A stretch of 64,000 nt of DNA from Nonomuraea thailandensis (GTDB lineage: Bacteria > Actinomycetota > Actinomycetes > Streptosporangiales > Streptosporangiaceae): assembly GCF_024172165.1 (NCBI RefSeq), contig NZ_JAMZEB010000002.1, positions 8,220,501 through 8,284,500 on the forward strand, given 5' to 3'. The notes beneath the pieces are model-generated. The model was not told the origin of the DNA. It saw only the letters and a program-made list of their open reading frames with translations, and made no database searches. Of this stretch, positions 25,156 to 36,118 are shown in pieces. The position numbers and the translations under genes were made by a program. How positions within the stretch are numbered: position 1 is the first letter of the stretch; every line of letters starts with the position of its first letter.

Positions 25156-25536
25156 CTACGCGACGTCCAGATAGGCGCTGGGCGGCGCGGACTCCAGCCA
25201 CGCCAGGAACCCGGTCATCGCATCGGCGCTCATCGCCAGCGAGATCCCGCGGGTGCTCCCCGTGCAGTCCACCGCGTAGAGCCCGCCCTCGATCTCCCGC
25301 CGGGCGGATACAACAAGGCCGCGTCTCGCGATTGCGTGACGCGGCCGGAGTCGAACGCCGAGCAGCGGGATCCAATGGAGCTCCCCGTCGGCGTACCGGG
25401 CTACCCCGCTCTGCCATCCGCGGTCCCCCACCCGCAGGCGACAGGGCACACTGCCGCGCGATCTGGCGAGCGTCACCCCGCGCAGCACGATGAGGGCGGC
25501 CAGCAGCACTACGAGAATCACAACCGTCGCTACCAT
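25156..25536 (-). CDS. DUF2550 membrane-anchored protein
   Basis: 126 aa. One N-terminal membrane segment (VATVVILVVLLAALIVLRGV) is followed by a soluble domain of DUF2550 type, with GWQSGVARYADGELHWIPLL and a C-terminal DAMTGFLAWLES. It lies 30 bases downstream of atpC, the usual place of this gene in actinobacteria. The function is unknown; location suggests co-transcription with the ATP synthase. Confidence 0.85.
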   Translation of the reverse strand: MVATVVILVVLLAALIVLRGVTLARSRGSVPCRLRVGDRGWQSGVARYADGELHWIPLLGVRLRPRHAIARRGLVVSARREIEGGLYAVDCTGSTRGISLAMSADAMTGFLAWLESAPPSAYLDVA

Positions 25537-25566
25537 GCCGCCCCCCTGAACGCCGCTTGATATGTA

Positions 25567-25968
25567 TTAAACCTCTTCGCCCGCCGCGCGCAGCCGAGCC
25601 CTGGCACGCTTGGCCTCGATTGCCGCGTCGGCGTCTTCCTGGTTGGCCTCGATCGAGGCCTGGGCCCGGTCGAGAGCGTCGCGGGCAGCCGCGACGTCGA
25701 CCTCGGAACCGAGCTCGGCCACCTCGGCGAGCACGGAGACCTCGTCGTCGGCCACGGAGATGAACCCCCCGTGCACCGCCGCCACCAGCTCCGGCTCCCC
25801 CTCCCGCTTCACGCGCAGCACTCCGCCCTCGACGAGGACACCGAGCACAGGTGCGTGTTGCGGCATAATACCGATCTCGCCGTCCACGGTCTTGGCAATC
25901 ACCATGTCGGCCTCGCCCGACCAGATCTCACGCTCGGGTGAGACAACCCCTACGCGTAGCTTCGCCAC
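25567..25968 (-). CDS. atpC: ATP synthase epsilon subunit
   Basis: 133 aa from a GTG at 25968, with AAGGA about ten bases upstream. Typical epsilon pattern: LRVGVVSPEREIWSGEADMV, GEIGIMPQHAPVLGVL and a C-terminal helical hairpin rich in Ala and Glu (RDALDRAQASIEANQEDADA). It forms the lower part of the central rotor stalk and can inhibit ATP hydrolysis. Last gene of the atp series. Confidence 0.96.
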   Translation of the reverse strand: MAKLRVGVVSPEREIWSGEADMVIAKTVDGEIGIMPQHAPVLGVLVEGGVLRVKREGEPELVAAVHGGFISVADDEVSVLAEVAELGSEVDVAAARDALDRAQASIEANQEDADAAIEAKRARARLRAAGEEV

Positions 25969-26035
25969 TTGTGTAGGTTCCTTTCCGATCAGGTGGTGGT
26001 ACGGCGGTCATCGCCGCACCACCACCGTGGGGCGA

Positions 26036-27484
<1,449 letters not shown>

Positions 27485-27485
27485 T

Positions 27486-28388
27486 TCACTCTTTCCCCGC
27501 TGCGGCGTCAGCGAGCGCGTTGGCGCCACCGACGATCTCGCTGATTTCCTGGGTGATCTCGGCCTGGCGAGCCTGGTTCATCTGCTGGGTGAGCACCCGC
27601 ATCAGCTCGTTGGCGTTGTCGGTCGCGGACTTCATCGCGCGCCGCCGCGCGGCCTCCTCGGAGGCCGCCGACTGGAGCAGCGCGGTGAAGATGCGCGACT
27701 CCACGTACCTCGGCAGCAGCGACTCCAGCACGTCGCCGGCGGTCGGCTCGAACTCGAAGTACGGCGGGATCACCGTCGAGTCCGTCGCCTCGGTCTCCTC
27801 GACCTCGAGCGGCAGGACCCGCTTGACCACGACGTTCTGCGTGAGCATCGAGACGAACTCGGTCGAGACGATGTGGATCTCGTCGATCCCGTTCTCGTCC
27901 TTGAACGAGTCGATCAGCGTGTTCGCGATCTCCTTGGCGTCGGCGTAGGCCGGCTTCCGCGAGAACCCGACCCAGCTGCCGCCCATGTCGCGGTTGCGGA
28001 AGGTGTGCCAGGTGACACCCTTGCGCCCGGTCACGAACGGCACCACGGTCATCCCGCGGCCCTCCAGCAGCCCGCGCAGGGCCTCGGCCTCGCGCAGCAC
28101 GTTGGCGTTGAAGCCGCCGCAGAACCCGCTGTCGCTGGTGACGATGAGGACGCCCGCCTTGGCGGGGTTCTCCTTCGCCACGGTCAGCGGATGGTCGACG
28201 CTGGCAGCGTTGCTGACGACGCCCGTGACGGCGCGAGTGATCTCGCGCTCGTACGGCAGCGCCTCCTGCATCCGCTGCTGCGCCTTCACGATCCGTGAGG
28301 AGGCGATGAGCTCCTGGGCGCGCGTGATCTTCGCGGTCGACTTGACCGAGGTGATCCGCCGCCGCAGCAGCCTTAGCTGGGCACCCAT
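27486..28388 (-). CDS. atpG: ATP synthase gamma subunit
   Basis: 300 aa. The N-terminal helix MGAQLRLLRRRITSVKST and the C-terminal helix NANELMRVLTQQMNQARQAE form the rotor axle; SDSGFCGGFNANVL is the conserved middle segment. A charged loop rich in acidic residues around VLPLEVEETEATDST is typical of actinobacterial gamma. Start is three bases after the atpA stop. Confidence 0.97.
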   Translation of the reverse strand: MGAQLRLLRRRITSVKSTAKITRAQELIASSRIVKAQQRMQEALPYEREITRAVTGVVSNAASVDHPLTVAKENPAKAGVLIVTSDSGFCGGFNANVLREAEALRGLLEGRGMTVVPFVTGRKGVTWHTFRNRDMGGSWVGFSRKPAYADAKEIANTLIDSFKDENGIDEIHIVSTEFVSMLTQNVVVKRVLPLEVEETEATDSTVIPPYFEFEPTAGDVLESLLPRYVESRIFTALLQSAASEEAARRRAMKSATDNANELMRVLTQQMNQARQAEITQEISEIVGGANALADAAAGKE

Positions 28389-28391
28389 GTC

Positions 28392-30041
28392 CTACTTCTC
28401 CGCCGCCGGACGGACGACCTTCTTGATCTTCTCCTGGCCGACTTCGTCGGCTCCCAGCGGCGCCACCGGCTCGTCCTTGACCAGCAGCTCACCCGAGGAG
28501 GTGGTGAAGCCCTTCTTGAACTCCGTGATGGCGTCCTTGAGAGCGGTCACCGTGTCGTCGGCCAGCTCACGGGTCTCACGAATGGTGTCGAAGATGCCCT
28601 TGTGCGACGACTGGATGTAGTCGAGGAACTCGCCCTCGAAGCGGCGCACGTCCTCGATCGGCACCTCGTCGAGCTCACCCGTCGTGCCCGCCCAGATCGA
28701 GGCGACCTCGCGCTCCAGCGAGAACGGGCTGTACTGGGCCTGCTTGAGCAGCTCGACCAGACGCTGACCACGCTCGAGCTGGGCCTTGGAGGCGGCGTCC
28801 AGGTCGGAGGCGAAGGCGGCGAAGGCTTCGAGGTCACGGTACTGCGACAGCGACAGACGCAGCGTGCCCGCGACCTTGCGCATGGCCTTGGCCTGAGCGG
28901 AACCACCGACTCGGGAGACCGACACACCGACGTTGATGGCCGGGCGCACACCGGCGTTGAACAGGTCGGTCTCGAGGAAGACCTGCCCGTCGGTGATGGA
29001 GATGACGTTGGTCGGGATGAACGCCGAGACGTCGTTGCCCTTGGTCTCGATGACCGGAAGACCCGTCATCGAGCCGCCGCCCAGGTCGTCGGAGAGCTTG
29101 GCGCAGCGCTCCAGCAGCCGGGAGTGGAGGTAGAAGACGTCGCCGGGGAAGGCCTCACGACCCGGCGGACGGCGCAGCAGCAGCGAGACGGCGCGGTAGG
29201 CGTCCGCCTGCTTGGTCAGGTCGTCGAAGACGATCAGGACGTGCTTGCCCTGGTACATCCAGTGCTGGCCGATCGCCGAACCCGCGTAGGGGGCGATGTA
29301 CTTGAAACCAGCGGCCTCGGAGGCGGGAGCGGCGACGATGGTGGTGTACTCCATCGCGCCGGCCTCCTCCAGGCGAGCGCGCACCTGCGCGACGGTCGAG
29401 CCCTTCTGGCCCACCGCGACGTAGACGCAGCGGACCTGCTTGGCGGGGTCGCCGGAGGCCCAGTTCTCGCGCTGGTTGAGGATGGTGTCGACGGCGATCG
29501 CGGTCTTGCCCGTGCCGCGGTCACCGATGATGAGCTGGCGCTGGCCACGGCCGATCGCCGTCATGGCGTCGATCGCCTTGATGCCCGTGGCCAGCGACTC
29601 CTTCACGGGCTGGCGCTGGACGACCGTGGGGGCCTGCAGCTCGAGGGCGCGCACGCCCTCGGCCTCGATGGCGCCCTTGCCGTCGAGCGGGTTGCCCAGG
29701 GGGTCGACCACGCGGCCGAGGAAGTTGTCGCCGACGGGCACGGACAGGACCTCGCCCGTCCGGCGGACCGTCTGGCCCTCCTCGATGCCGCTGAACTCGC
29801 CCAGGATGACGACACCGATCTCGCGGGTGTCGAGGTTCAGTGCCAGGCCGCGCGTACCGTTCTCGAACTCGAGCAGCTCGTTCGCCATCGCCGAGGGAAG
29901 GCCGGAGACATGGGCGATGCCGTCGCCGGCGTCGACGACGGTCCCGATCTCCTCGCGCGCGGCGCCTTCCGGTTCGTACGCCTGGACGAAGCGCTCAAGC
30001 GCGTCCCGGATCTCGTCCGGCCGGATCGTAAGCTCCGCCAT
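28392..30041 (-). CDS. atpA: ATP synthase alpha subunit
   Basis: 549 aa. Walker A GDRGTGKT lies at residues 173-180, and the signature PAINVGVSVSRVGGSAQ is present. The C-terminus is about 35-40 residues longer than in E. coli (GELLVKDEPVAPLGADEVG and basic end), like the extension known from mycobacterial alpha, where it suppresses ATP hydrolysis. It is the non-catalytic nucleotide-binding partner of beta. Confidence 0.98.
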   Translation of the reverse strand: MAELTIRPDEIRDALERFVQAYEPEGAAREEIGTVVDAGDGIAHVSGLPSAMANELLEFENGTRGLALNLDTREIGVVILGEFSGIEEGQTVRRTGEVLSVPVGDNFLGRVVDPLGNPLDGKGAIEAEGVRALELQAPTVVQRQPVKESLATGIKAIDAMTAIGRGQRQLIIGDRGTGKTAIAVDTILNQRENWASGDPAKQVRCVYVAVGQKGSTVAQVRARLEEAGAMEYTTIVAAPASEAAGFKYIAPYAGSAIGQHWMYQGKHVLIVFDDLTKQADAYRAVSLLLRRPPGREAFPGDVFYLHSRLLERCAKLSDDLGGGSMTGLPVIETKGNDVSAFIPTNVISITDGQVFLETDLFNAGVRPAINVGVSVSRVGGSAQAKAMRKVAGTLRLSLSQYRDLEAFAAFASDLDAASKAQLERGQRLVELLKQAQYSPFSLEREVASIWAGTTGELDEVPIEDVRRFEGEFLDYIQSSHKGIFDTIRETRELADDTVTALKDAITEFKKGFTTSSGELLVKDEPVAPLGADEVGQEKIKKVVRPAAEK

Positions 30042-30064
30042 CTCTACTCTGTCTCCCTCTTCGC

Positions 30065-30874
30065 CTAGCCGGCCAACCGGCGGCGGACTTCTTCGATTCG
30101 TCCCACAATGGTGGTGTCGATGATCTCGTCGCCGATGCGGACCGAGAACCCACCGAGCACTCGCTTGTCCACCTCGACGTTCAGGTGCACGTCACGGCCG
30201 TACGAGGTGCGCAGCCACGCCTCCAGGCGCTGCTTCTGCCCCTCGGTCAGCTCGACCGCGCTGCGCACCACCGCCACGAGGCGCTGGCGCTGCTGGGCCA
30301 CGAGCTGACCGACCTCTTCCAGGCCGACTTCCAGGCTACGCCCACGCGGGTGCACCACCAGCTGCGTGATGAGGCGCAGGCTGGACGGGGCGACCTTGCC
30401 CTCGAGCAGGCTGCGCAGCAACTCGCGCTTGCCCTCCTCGGGAGCGGCCGCGTCGGCGAGCGCGCGGCGCAGGGCGGGGTTGGCGGCGACGATGCGGCCG
30501 AAGCGGAAGAGCTCGTCCTCCACGTCGTCGAGCCGGCTCTGGCTCTCCGCCTCCGCCGCGGCGGCGACGACGCCGAGCCGTTCGAGCACGTCGGCCAGGT
30601 CGCCGGCCCGCGACCACTTCGCCGAGACCGCGGCCTCGGCGGTGGCCAGGGCCGCGGCGCCGACCTTGCCGTCGAGCAGCGAGCGCAGGACGCCCGCCTT
30701 CTGCTCGGCCGGTCTGGCCGGGTCGGACAGGGCGCGGCGCAGGCCGTGCTCGCGGTCGAGCAGATCCGCGACCGCGAACAGCTCGTCGGAGAGCGCACCG
30801 AGGTCGGCACTACCGGCGACCGCGTTGAAGCGCTCTTCGACGTCGGCCAGCGAGGTCCTGCTCAAACCGCGCAT
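30065..30874 (-). CDS. atpH: ATP synthase delta subunit
   Basis: 269 aa, longer than the 177 aa of E. coli but usual for actinomycetes, with an N-terminal region of about 90 residues in addition to the OSCP-like core (NPALRRALADAAAPEEGKRE and SAVELTEGQKQRLEAWL). The C-terminal strand segment GRDVHLNVEVDKRVLGGFSV is canonical. It links F1 to the peripheral b stalk. ATG overlaps the atpF stop by one base (TGATG). Confidence 0.95.
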   Translation of the reverse strand: MRGLSRTSLADVEERFNAVAGSADLGALSDELFAVADLLDREHGLRRALSDPARPAEQKAGVLRSLLDGKVGAAALATAEAAVSAKWSRAGDLADVLERLGVVAAAAEAESQSRLDDVEDELFRFGRIVAANPALRRALADAAAPEEGKRELLRSLLEGKVAPSSLRLITQLVVHPRGRSLEVGLEEVGQLVAQQRQRLVAVVRSAVELTEGQKQRLEAWLRTSYGRDVHLNVEVDKRVLGGFSVRIGDEIIDTTIVGRIEEVRRRLAG

Positions 30875-31428
30875 CAGCGCACCGCCTGCGCGTTGGAGCT
30901 CTCCAGCTCGTCGAGGAACCTGTCCACGATCCGGCTCTGGCGGGCCTCGTCCTCGAGGGACTCGCCGACGATGCGGCCTGCCAGGTCGGTCGACAGGCGA
31001 CCGATCTCGGTGCGGAGCTGGGCGAAGGCCGCCTGGCGGTCGGCCTCGATCTGCGCGTGCGCGGCCTCGACGAGGCGGCGGGCCTCGGCCTGCGCCTCCT
31101 CACGAAGCTCTGCCTTGATCTGCGCGGCCTGCTCGCGAGCCTCCTCGCGCAGCCTGGCCGCGTCGCGACGGGCCTCTTCGAGCTGCTCGGAGTAGCGCTT
31201 CTGCAGGGCCTGAGCCTCCGCCTGAGCCTCCTCCGCCCTCTTGATGCCGCCCTCGATCGCGTCGGTCCGCTCGGCCAGCGTCTTCTGGATACGCGGGACG
31301 AGCATCCTGCCGACGACGAAGAAGACGACGAGGAACGCGAAGATACCGACGACGAGCTCGTACGTGTGCGGGAGGAGCGGGTTGAACTCACCCTCCTCCG
31401 CCGCGAGGAGCGTAGCTGCCAGTTTCAT
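30874..31428 (-). CDS. atpF: ATP synthase b subunit
   Basis: 184 aa. One membrane segment (TYELVVGIFAFLVVFFVVGRM) is followed by a long charged coiled coil (RTDAIEGGIKRAEEAQAEAQ onward). It forms the dimeric peripheral stalk. Unlike mycobacteria, b and delta are separate genes here. Confidence 0.95.
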   Translation of the reverse strand: MKLAATLLAAEEGEFNPLLPHTYELVVGIFAFLVVFFVVGRMLVPRIQKTLAERTDAIEGGIKRAEEAQAEAQALQKRYSEQLEEARRDAARLREEAREQAAQIKAELREEAQAEARRLVEAAHAQIEADRQAAFAQLRTEIGRLSTDLAGRIVGESLEDEARQSRIVDRFLDELESSNAQAVR

Positions 31429-31462
31429 TGGTGCAGCCTTTCGTCAGGGATTCTTCTGGCCT

Positions 31463-31693
31463 TTAGAGGTTCGCGAAGAGGAACGGCGCGACCAGACCGA
31501 TCAGGGCGAGGGCCTCGGTGAGGACGAAGCCGAGGAGCATGTTCTGGCGGATCAGGCCGTAAGCCTCCGGCTGACGGGCGATGGCCTGCACGCCCTGGCC
31601 GAAGATGATGCCGACGCCGATGCCGGGGCCGATGGCGGCGAGACCGTAACCGATGGCGGTGACGTTGCCGGAGACCTCAGCGAGAACGCTCAT
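31463..31693 (-). CDS. atpE: ATP synthase c subunit
   Basis: 76 aa. ATG at 31693 follows AAAGGAATAACAGTA. Two membrane helices; helix 1 carries the GPGIGVGIIFG glycine motif, the polar loop is ARQPEA, and the ion-carrying carboxylate is Glu60 in FVLTEALALIG. The residues around Glu60 lack the extra polar ligands of sodium-type rings, so this is a proton-type c-ring. Confidence 0.97.
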   Translation of the reverse strand: MSVLAEVSGNVTAIGYGLAAIGPGIGVGIIFGQGVQAIARQPEAYGLIRQNMLLGFVLTEALALIGLVAPFLFANL

Positions 31694-31765
31694 TACTGTT
31701 ATTCCTTTACTGGACGGCCGGTGAAGCGGAGTCTCACCGGTCATGGATATTCCGGTATGTGGTTC

Positions 31766-32560
31766 TCAGTGTTCTGCGTGCAAGGAGCCACCGATGTACA
31801 TCGATGCCAGCATCGCGAAGAGGAACGCCTGCAGGAACTGGATGAAGATCTCGAACCCGGTGAAGATGATCGTCATGACCACGCCGACCACACCGACACC
31901 GGCGCCCAGCGGAGTGAGCTTCTCGAACAGGAACCAGAAGCCGACCATGCTGAAGAACGCGAGCAGCATGTGCCCGGCGAACATGTTGGCGAAGAGTCGG
32001 ACCGCGTGCGTGAACGGCGCGATGATCATGTTCGAGAGGAACTCGATCGGCGACAGCAGCAGGTAGATCGGCTTCGGCAGCCCGGGCGGGAACATCATGT
32101 TCTTGAAGTAGCCGCCGGCGCCCTGGTGCTTGACGCCGAGGTAGATCTTCAGCACGTAGATGGAGATCGCGAGCACCGCCGGGAAGGCGATGTGCGAGGC
32201 CACGGGGAACTGGGCGATCGGGACGACACCCATCAGGTTCCAGACGAGGACCAGGAAGAACAGCGTCACCAGCAGGCCCATGAACCGGTCGGCGTCCTTG
32301 CCCAGGAAGGGCCGGGCGACCTGGTCGCGGACGAACATGTAGCCGTATTCGACGACGTTCTGCATGCCTCTGGGCACGAGCTTCGGCTTGGAGAAGGCGG
32401 CCCAGGTCAAGCCGATCACGATGATGGCGCTGAGGACCGCCAGCAGGACCGGCTTGGTGAACCATTCGACCCCGGGAATGATCGGAGCCAGGTCGAAGAG
32501 CTCGTTCGGCGTCGGCGCGGTGAACTCGTCGCCGTGGGCTGGGGCCGTCAGCGTAATCAC
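31766..32560 (-). CDS. atpB: ATP synthase a subunit
   Basis: 264 aa from a GTG at 32560 with AAGGGA about eight bases upstream. Hydrophobic throughout, with the stator Arg in THAVRLFANMFAGHMLL and the late helix FIQFLQAFLFAMLASMYI. With the c-ring it forms the proton path. Confidence 0.96.
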   Translation of the reverse strand: MITLTAPAHGDEFTAPTPNELFDLAPIIPGVEWFTKPVLLAVLSAIIVIGLTWAAFSKPKLVPRGMQNVVEYGYMFVRDQVARPFLGKDADRFMGLLVTLFFLVLVWNLMGVVPIAQFPVASHIAFPAVLAISIYVLKIYLGVKHQGAGGYFKNMMFPPGLPKPIYLLLSPIEFLSNMIIAPFTHAVRLFANMFAGHMLLAFFSMVGFWFLFEKLTPLGAGVGVVGVVMTIIFTGFEIFIQFLQAFLFAMLASMYIGGSLHAEH

Positions 32561-32627
32561 GCGGCGTTCCCTTCAACGTCGTAGTGGATCACAAGGGTTT
32601 CCTCGGCGAAGTTTTCGCTACGTCGGA

Positions 32628-32843
32628 CTAGCGAGAGAACTTCCGGTAGGCCAGATAGCCGGCAAGCACCAGCCCCAGGACGGTGCCTATGGGGAAGAAC
32701 GCGGACGTGTCGAGCCAGCGGTCCAGCAACCAGCCGATGCCACCGTAGATGGCCATCCCCGCGAGCAAATGACTGGGAATCGACCACATGGCATCGGCGA
32801 AGTCGCGACCGTCTTCTTCCGGTCGGCGTTCCTGTGCGCTCAT
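32628..32843 (-). CDS. AtpZ/AtpI-like small membrane protein
   Basis: 71 aa. A charged N-terminus (MSAQERRPEEDGRD) is followed by two membrane helices (HLLAGMAIYGGIGWLLDRWL and IGTVLGLVLAGYLAYRKF). The GWLLDRWL...FPIGTVLGLVLAGYLAYR pattern is that of the AtpZ family. Such proteins lie at the head of atp operons and help c-ring assembly or carry Mg2+. Located directly upstream of atpB. Confidence 0.85.
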   Translation of the reverse strand: MSAQERRPEEDGRDFADAMWSIPSHLLAGMAIYGGIGWLLDRWLDTSAFFPIGTVLGLVLAGYLAYRKFSR

Positions 32844-32908
32844 CGCGGCCCCGACGATAGCAGGCGAGTAGAGGACTAGTCATATCGGACCCCGTCCGTG
32901 AACCAGCC

Positions 32909-33331
32909 TCATGAGTCGCCCTTACCGGGGACCTTGGCTTCGGGGTCGACGTAAAGCATCTTGGTCTTGATGAAGGCGCGCACTTCGAAGGCCGTCCACA
33001 CCAGCGTGCAGACCACGACCGACCAGGCGAAAGCCTTGGAGTTCCAGGCGGTCGTGTCACCGAAAACGCTCAGCACGATCATGATGGCGACAACCTTGAC
33101 GAGGTAGCTCAGCATCGCGGCGATCGCCATCATCTGCGGTGAGACGCGGGCGGCATAGGACACCGCTACCACGCTGATGCTGAAGAAAACCCCGACCAGC
33201 AAGGTGCCGATGGCCGCGCCCAGCGCTCCCTTGCCCGCTGCGGTGAGGAAAGCCACGACCACGGTGACCAGTCCAACCAGTGCGGTCGGAATCGCGGCGC
33301 TCTTGAGTACGCGCACGTCGTTGGCCTGCAT
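32909..33331 (-). CDS. ATP synthase protein I-like membrane protein
   Basis: 140 aa; ATG at 33331 follows GGAG by five bases. Four hydrophobic helices (LVGLVTVVVAFLTAAG; IGTLLVGVFFSISVVAVSYA; MAIAAMLSYLVKVVAIMIVL; WSVVVCTLVWTAFEVRAF) as in AtpI/Rv1303-type proteins. It lies between the wecA-like gene and atpZ, the same place as Rv1303. Probably an assembly factor. Confidence 0.85.
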   Translation of the reverse strand: MQANDVRVLKSAAIPTALVGLVTVVVAFLTAAGKGALGAAIGTLLVGVFFSISVVAVSYAARVSPQMMAIAAMLSYLVKVVAIMIVLSVFGDTTAWNSKAFAWSVVVCTLVWTAFEVRAFIKTKMLYVDPEAKVPGKGDS

Positions 33332-33461
33332 CGGTGCTCCATCAGCGAGTTATCAAGCGAGCGTTTGCTACCTCCAGAACCGGTAAGTCTGGAGTCCCTG
33401 CTCGTGAAAGATATCACAAGCTCACGGAAGACCGCTTTTACCTGCCGTTTCTAGTTCGCGA

Positions 33462-34751
33462 TCAAGAACGGCTCGGAAAGACGGGAATGACCGGATTCCC
33501 TTCGGCCGTCGCGCGTTCGCGTGACGGACCATCGGTCGGGGGCATCTGAGGTCTGACCTGCGTATCCGGCAAAATGGGCGGCATCGGGCCCGTGGGCGGG
33601 CCGTCGTCGTTGTCGGGCTGCTTGCGCCGCGGCGCCGAGTGCGCGCCGCCCCTGCCGCGCCAGCGCGGGGCCGCCATCAGCACGAGCACGGCCAGCGCCA
33701 GCACGATGACGACGGGGAACAGCAGCACCGGCACACCCTCGCGGGACATCAGCACGACACCGAAGGCGAACAGGAACGCCCACGCGTACATGATCAGCAC
33801 GGACCGCCGCTGCGAGTGGCCGATGTCGAGCAGCCGGTGGTGCAGGTGGCCGCGGTCCGGCGCGAACGGCGAGAGGCCCTGCGAGGTGCGCCGCACCACG
33901 GCCGTGATCAGGTCGACCAGCGGCAGGACCAGCACCGCGGCCGGCAGCATCAGCGGGACCAGCACACCGACCTTGTTCATGTCGTCGATGGCGGCCGGGT
34001 CGAGCGGGGTCACCGTCACGATGGAGGAGGCGAGCACCAGGCCGATCAGCATGGCCCCGGTGTCACCCATGAAGATCTTCGCCGGATGGAAGTTGTGCGG
34101 CAGGAACCCCAGGCAGGTGCCGATGAGGACGGCGGCGATGGCGGCCGTCGTGGTGATGTTGCCCGCGCTCATGCTCTGCGCGAGGAAGATGGAGTACGCC
34201 CAGGTGGCCATGGCCGCGATGCACACGATGCCGGCCGCGAGCCCGTCGAGCCCGTCGACGAAGTTGACCGCGTTGATGGTCACGACCACGACCAGGATGG
34301 TGATCACCGTGCTGAGCGTGTAGTCGAGGCTCATCGAGCCGCCCCAGTCCTTGGGCAGCGGGATGTAGAGCAGCCGCAGGTTGAAGAAGACCAGCACGCC
34401 CGCCGCCGCGATCTGCCCGCCGAGCTTGATGAAGGCGTCCATGCCCCACCAGTCGTCGAGGAACCCCGTCACCGTGATGAGGCCCCCGGCCACGATCAAT
34501 CCCGTGACCACGTCGGCGTCGTACCCGGCCAGCGCCTCGCCGGTGTGGGTGAGCTGGCTGGCCGTCAGCAGACCGATGACCAGGCCGCCGTACATCGCCA
34601 GACCGCCCAGCCTGGGCGTCGGCGTGGTGTGCACGTCGCGCTCGCGGACCTCGGGCATGGCGCCGATGCGGATGGCGAAGCGACGCACCAGCGGGACCAG
34701 CAGATACGTGACCGCCGCTGAGATGAGCGCCATGAAGAGGTATTCGCGCAC
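33462..34751 (-). CDS. WecA/MraY-family undecaprenyl-phosphate sugar-1-phosphate transferase
   Basis: 429 aa from a GTG at 34751, with about eleven membrane segments. Family motifs: FLDDWWGMD (Asp pair), NAVNFVDGLDGLAAG, FMGDTGAMLIG and DRGHLHHRLLDIGHSQRR. The last is the WecA/TagO-type His loop rather than MraY. It transfers a sugar-1-phosphate, probably GlcNAc-1-P, onto a polyprenyl phosphate, the first step of arabinogalactan, teichoic acid or other wall-polymer synthesis. Same position as Rv1302 (wecA). The C-terminal tail of about 60 residues is Pro-rich and cytoplasmic. Confidence 0.92.
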   Translation of the reverse strand: MREYLFMALISAAVTYLLVPLVRRFAIRIGAMPEVRERDVHTTPTPRLGGLAMYGGLVIGLLTASQLTHTGEALAGYDADVVTGLIVAGGLITVTGFLDDWWGMDAFIKLGGQIAAAGVLVFFNLRLLYIPLPKDWGGSMSLDYTLSTVITILVVVVTINAVNFVDGLDGLAAGIVCIAAMATWAYSIFLAQSMSAGNITTTAAIAAVLIGTCLGFLPHNFHPAKIFMGDTGAMLIGLVLASSIVTVTPLDPAAIDDMNKVGVLVPLMLPAAVLVLPLVDLITAVVRRTSQGLSPFAPDRGHLHHRLLDIGHSQRRSVLIMYAWAFLFAFGVVLMSREGVPVLLFPVVIVLALAVLVLMAAPRWRGRGGAHSAPRRKQPDNDDGPPTGPMPPILPDTQVRPQMPPTDGPSRERATAEGNPVIPVFPSRS

Positions 34752-34808
34752 GAACCTAGTTTCCCGGATGCTCCGGCCAGCTGTGACCGGAAAACGACAC
34801 AGACCCGC

Positions 34809-36074
34809 TTAATATTCGCTGAGATATGGCCTGTGGATGGCGAGAAGCGCCGCAACTCTTTCCCTGATCTCCGCCGAGCTGCCCGGATGCCGCACCGCCC
34901 GCGTCACGAGCGTGCCGACTTCTTTCAGCTCCTGGGGCCCCATCCCCTGAGTGGTCACGCACGGCGTGCCCACGCGGATGCCCGAGGTGATCGCGGGCGG
35001 CTCGGGATCGTACGGGATCACGTTGCGGTTCAGCGTGATCCCTGCGGCCGCGCACCTGCGCTCCGCCTCGGCCCCCGACACCCCCGCCTCGCGCAGGTCG
35101 ATCAGCGCCAGATGCGTGTCCGTGCCCCCCGAGACGGCCCGCATCCCCTCCACCGCCAGCGCCTCCGTCAGCGCCCGCGCGTTGGCGATCACCCGCCTGG
35201 CGTAACCGGCGAACTCCGGCCGCATCGCCTCACCGAACGCCACCGCCTTGGCCGCCACCACGTGCATCAGCGGCCCGCCCTGCACGAACGGGAACACCGC
35301 GCGGTCGATCTTTCCTGCCAGCTCCTCCGTGCACAGGATCGCGCCGCCGCGCGGCCCGCGCAGCGCCTTGTGCGTGGTGAACGTCACGACGTCCGCGTAC
35401 GGCACCGCCGACGGGATCGCGCCGGCCGCCATCAGCCCGATCGGATGCGCCACGTCGGCCATCAGCCACGCGCCCACCTCGTCCGCGATGCCGCGGAACA
35501 CCGCGTAGTCGATCAGCCTCGGGTACGCCGTGGCGCCGCACACGATGAGCTTCGGCTGATGCCGCAGCGCCAGGGCGCGGACCTCGTCGTAGTCGATGAG
35601 TTCGGTGTCGCGACGCACCCCGTACGAGACGACGTCGAACCATCTTCCCGAGAAGTTCACCTTGGAGCCGTGGGTGAGATGGCCGCCGTGCGGCAGCGCC
35701 ATGGCCAGCATGGTGTCGCCGGGCTGCAGCAGGGCGGCGTACGCGGCCAGGTTCGCCGAGGCGCCGGAATGGGGCTGGACGTTGGCGTGCTCGGCCCCGA
35801 ACAGCTCGCGCGCCCGCTCGACCGCCAGCCGCTCCGCCCGGTCCACCACCTCGCAGCCGCCGTAGTAGCGCCTGCCCGGGTAGCCCTCGGCGTACTTGTT
35901 GGTGAGGGTGGAACCCAGGGCGGCCATGACGGCGGGCGAGGTGAAGTTCTCGCTCGCGATGAGCTGGATCCCGCCGCGCACCCGGTCGAGCTCGTCGATC
36001 AGGATCTGCGCGATCTCGGGATCCTGGTCCTGCAGCATCCCGAAGTCCGGACCGTAGTAGGGCTCCGTACCCAT
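34809..36074 (-). CDS. glyA: Serine hydroxymethyltransferase
   Basis: 421 aa. The PLP Lys is K236 in TTHKALRGPRGG; IQLIASENFTSP, GRRYYGGCEVVD and NVQPHSGASANLA are typical SHMT segments. The usual AHIAGL segment reads AHPIGL here, a small deviation next to the PLP-binding Asp. It converts serine and tetrahydrofolate to glycine and 5,10-methylene-THF. It lies 57 bases upstream of the wecA-like gene, in the same direction, so the two may share a transcript. Confidence 0.95.
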   Translation of the reverse strand: MGTEPYYGPDFGMLQDQDPEIAQILIDELDRVRGGIQLIASENFTSPAVMAALGSTLTNKYAEGYPGRRYYGGCEVVDRAERLAVERARELFGAEHANVQPHSGASANLAAYAALLQPGDTMLAMALPHGGHLTHGSKVNFSGRWFDVVSYGVRRDTELIDYDEVRALALRHQPKLIVCGATAYPRLIDYAVFRGIADEVGAWLMADVAHPIGLMAAGAIPSAVPYADVVTFTTHKALRGPRGGAILCTEELAGKIDRAVFPFVQGGPLMHVVAAKAVAFGEAMRPEFAGYARRVIANARALTEALAVEGMRAVSGGTDTHLALIDLREAGVSGAEAERRCAAAGITLNRNVIPYDPEPPAITSGIRVGTPCVTTQGMGPQELKEVGTLVTRAVRHPGSSAEIRERVAALLAIHRPYLSEY

Positions 36075-36118
36075 TTCTTCACTGTACGCCCCAATGTCCG
36101 TTTCTCCCAGACACCCCG

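Noticed and set aside
25310..25420. tRNA-like segment (GGAGTCGAACGCC resembles a T-arm)
   Set aside because: It lies inside the DUF2550 gene, and no acceptor stem or anticodon arm can be folded at the right distance.
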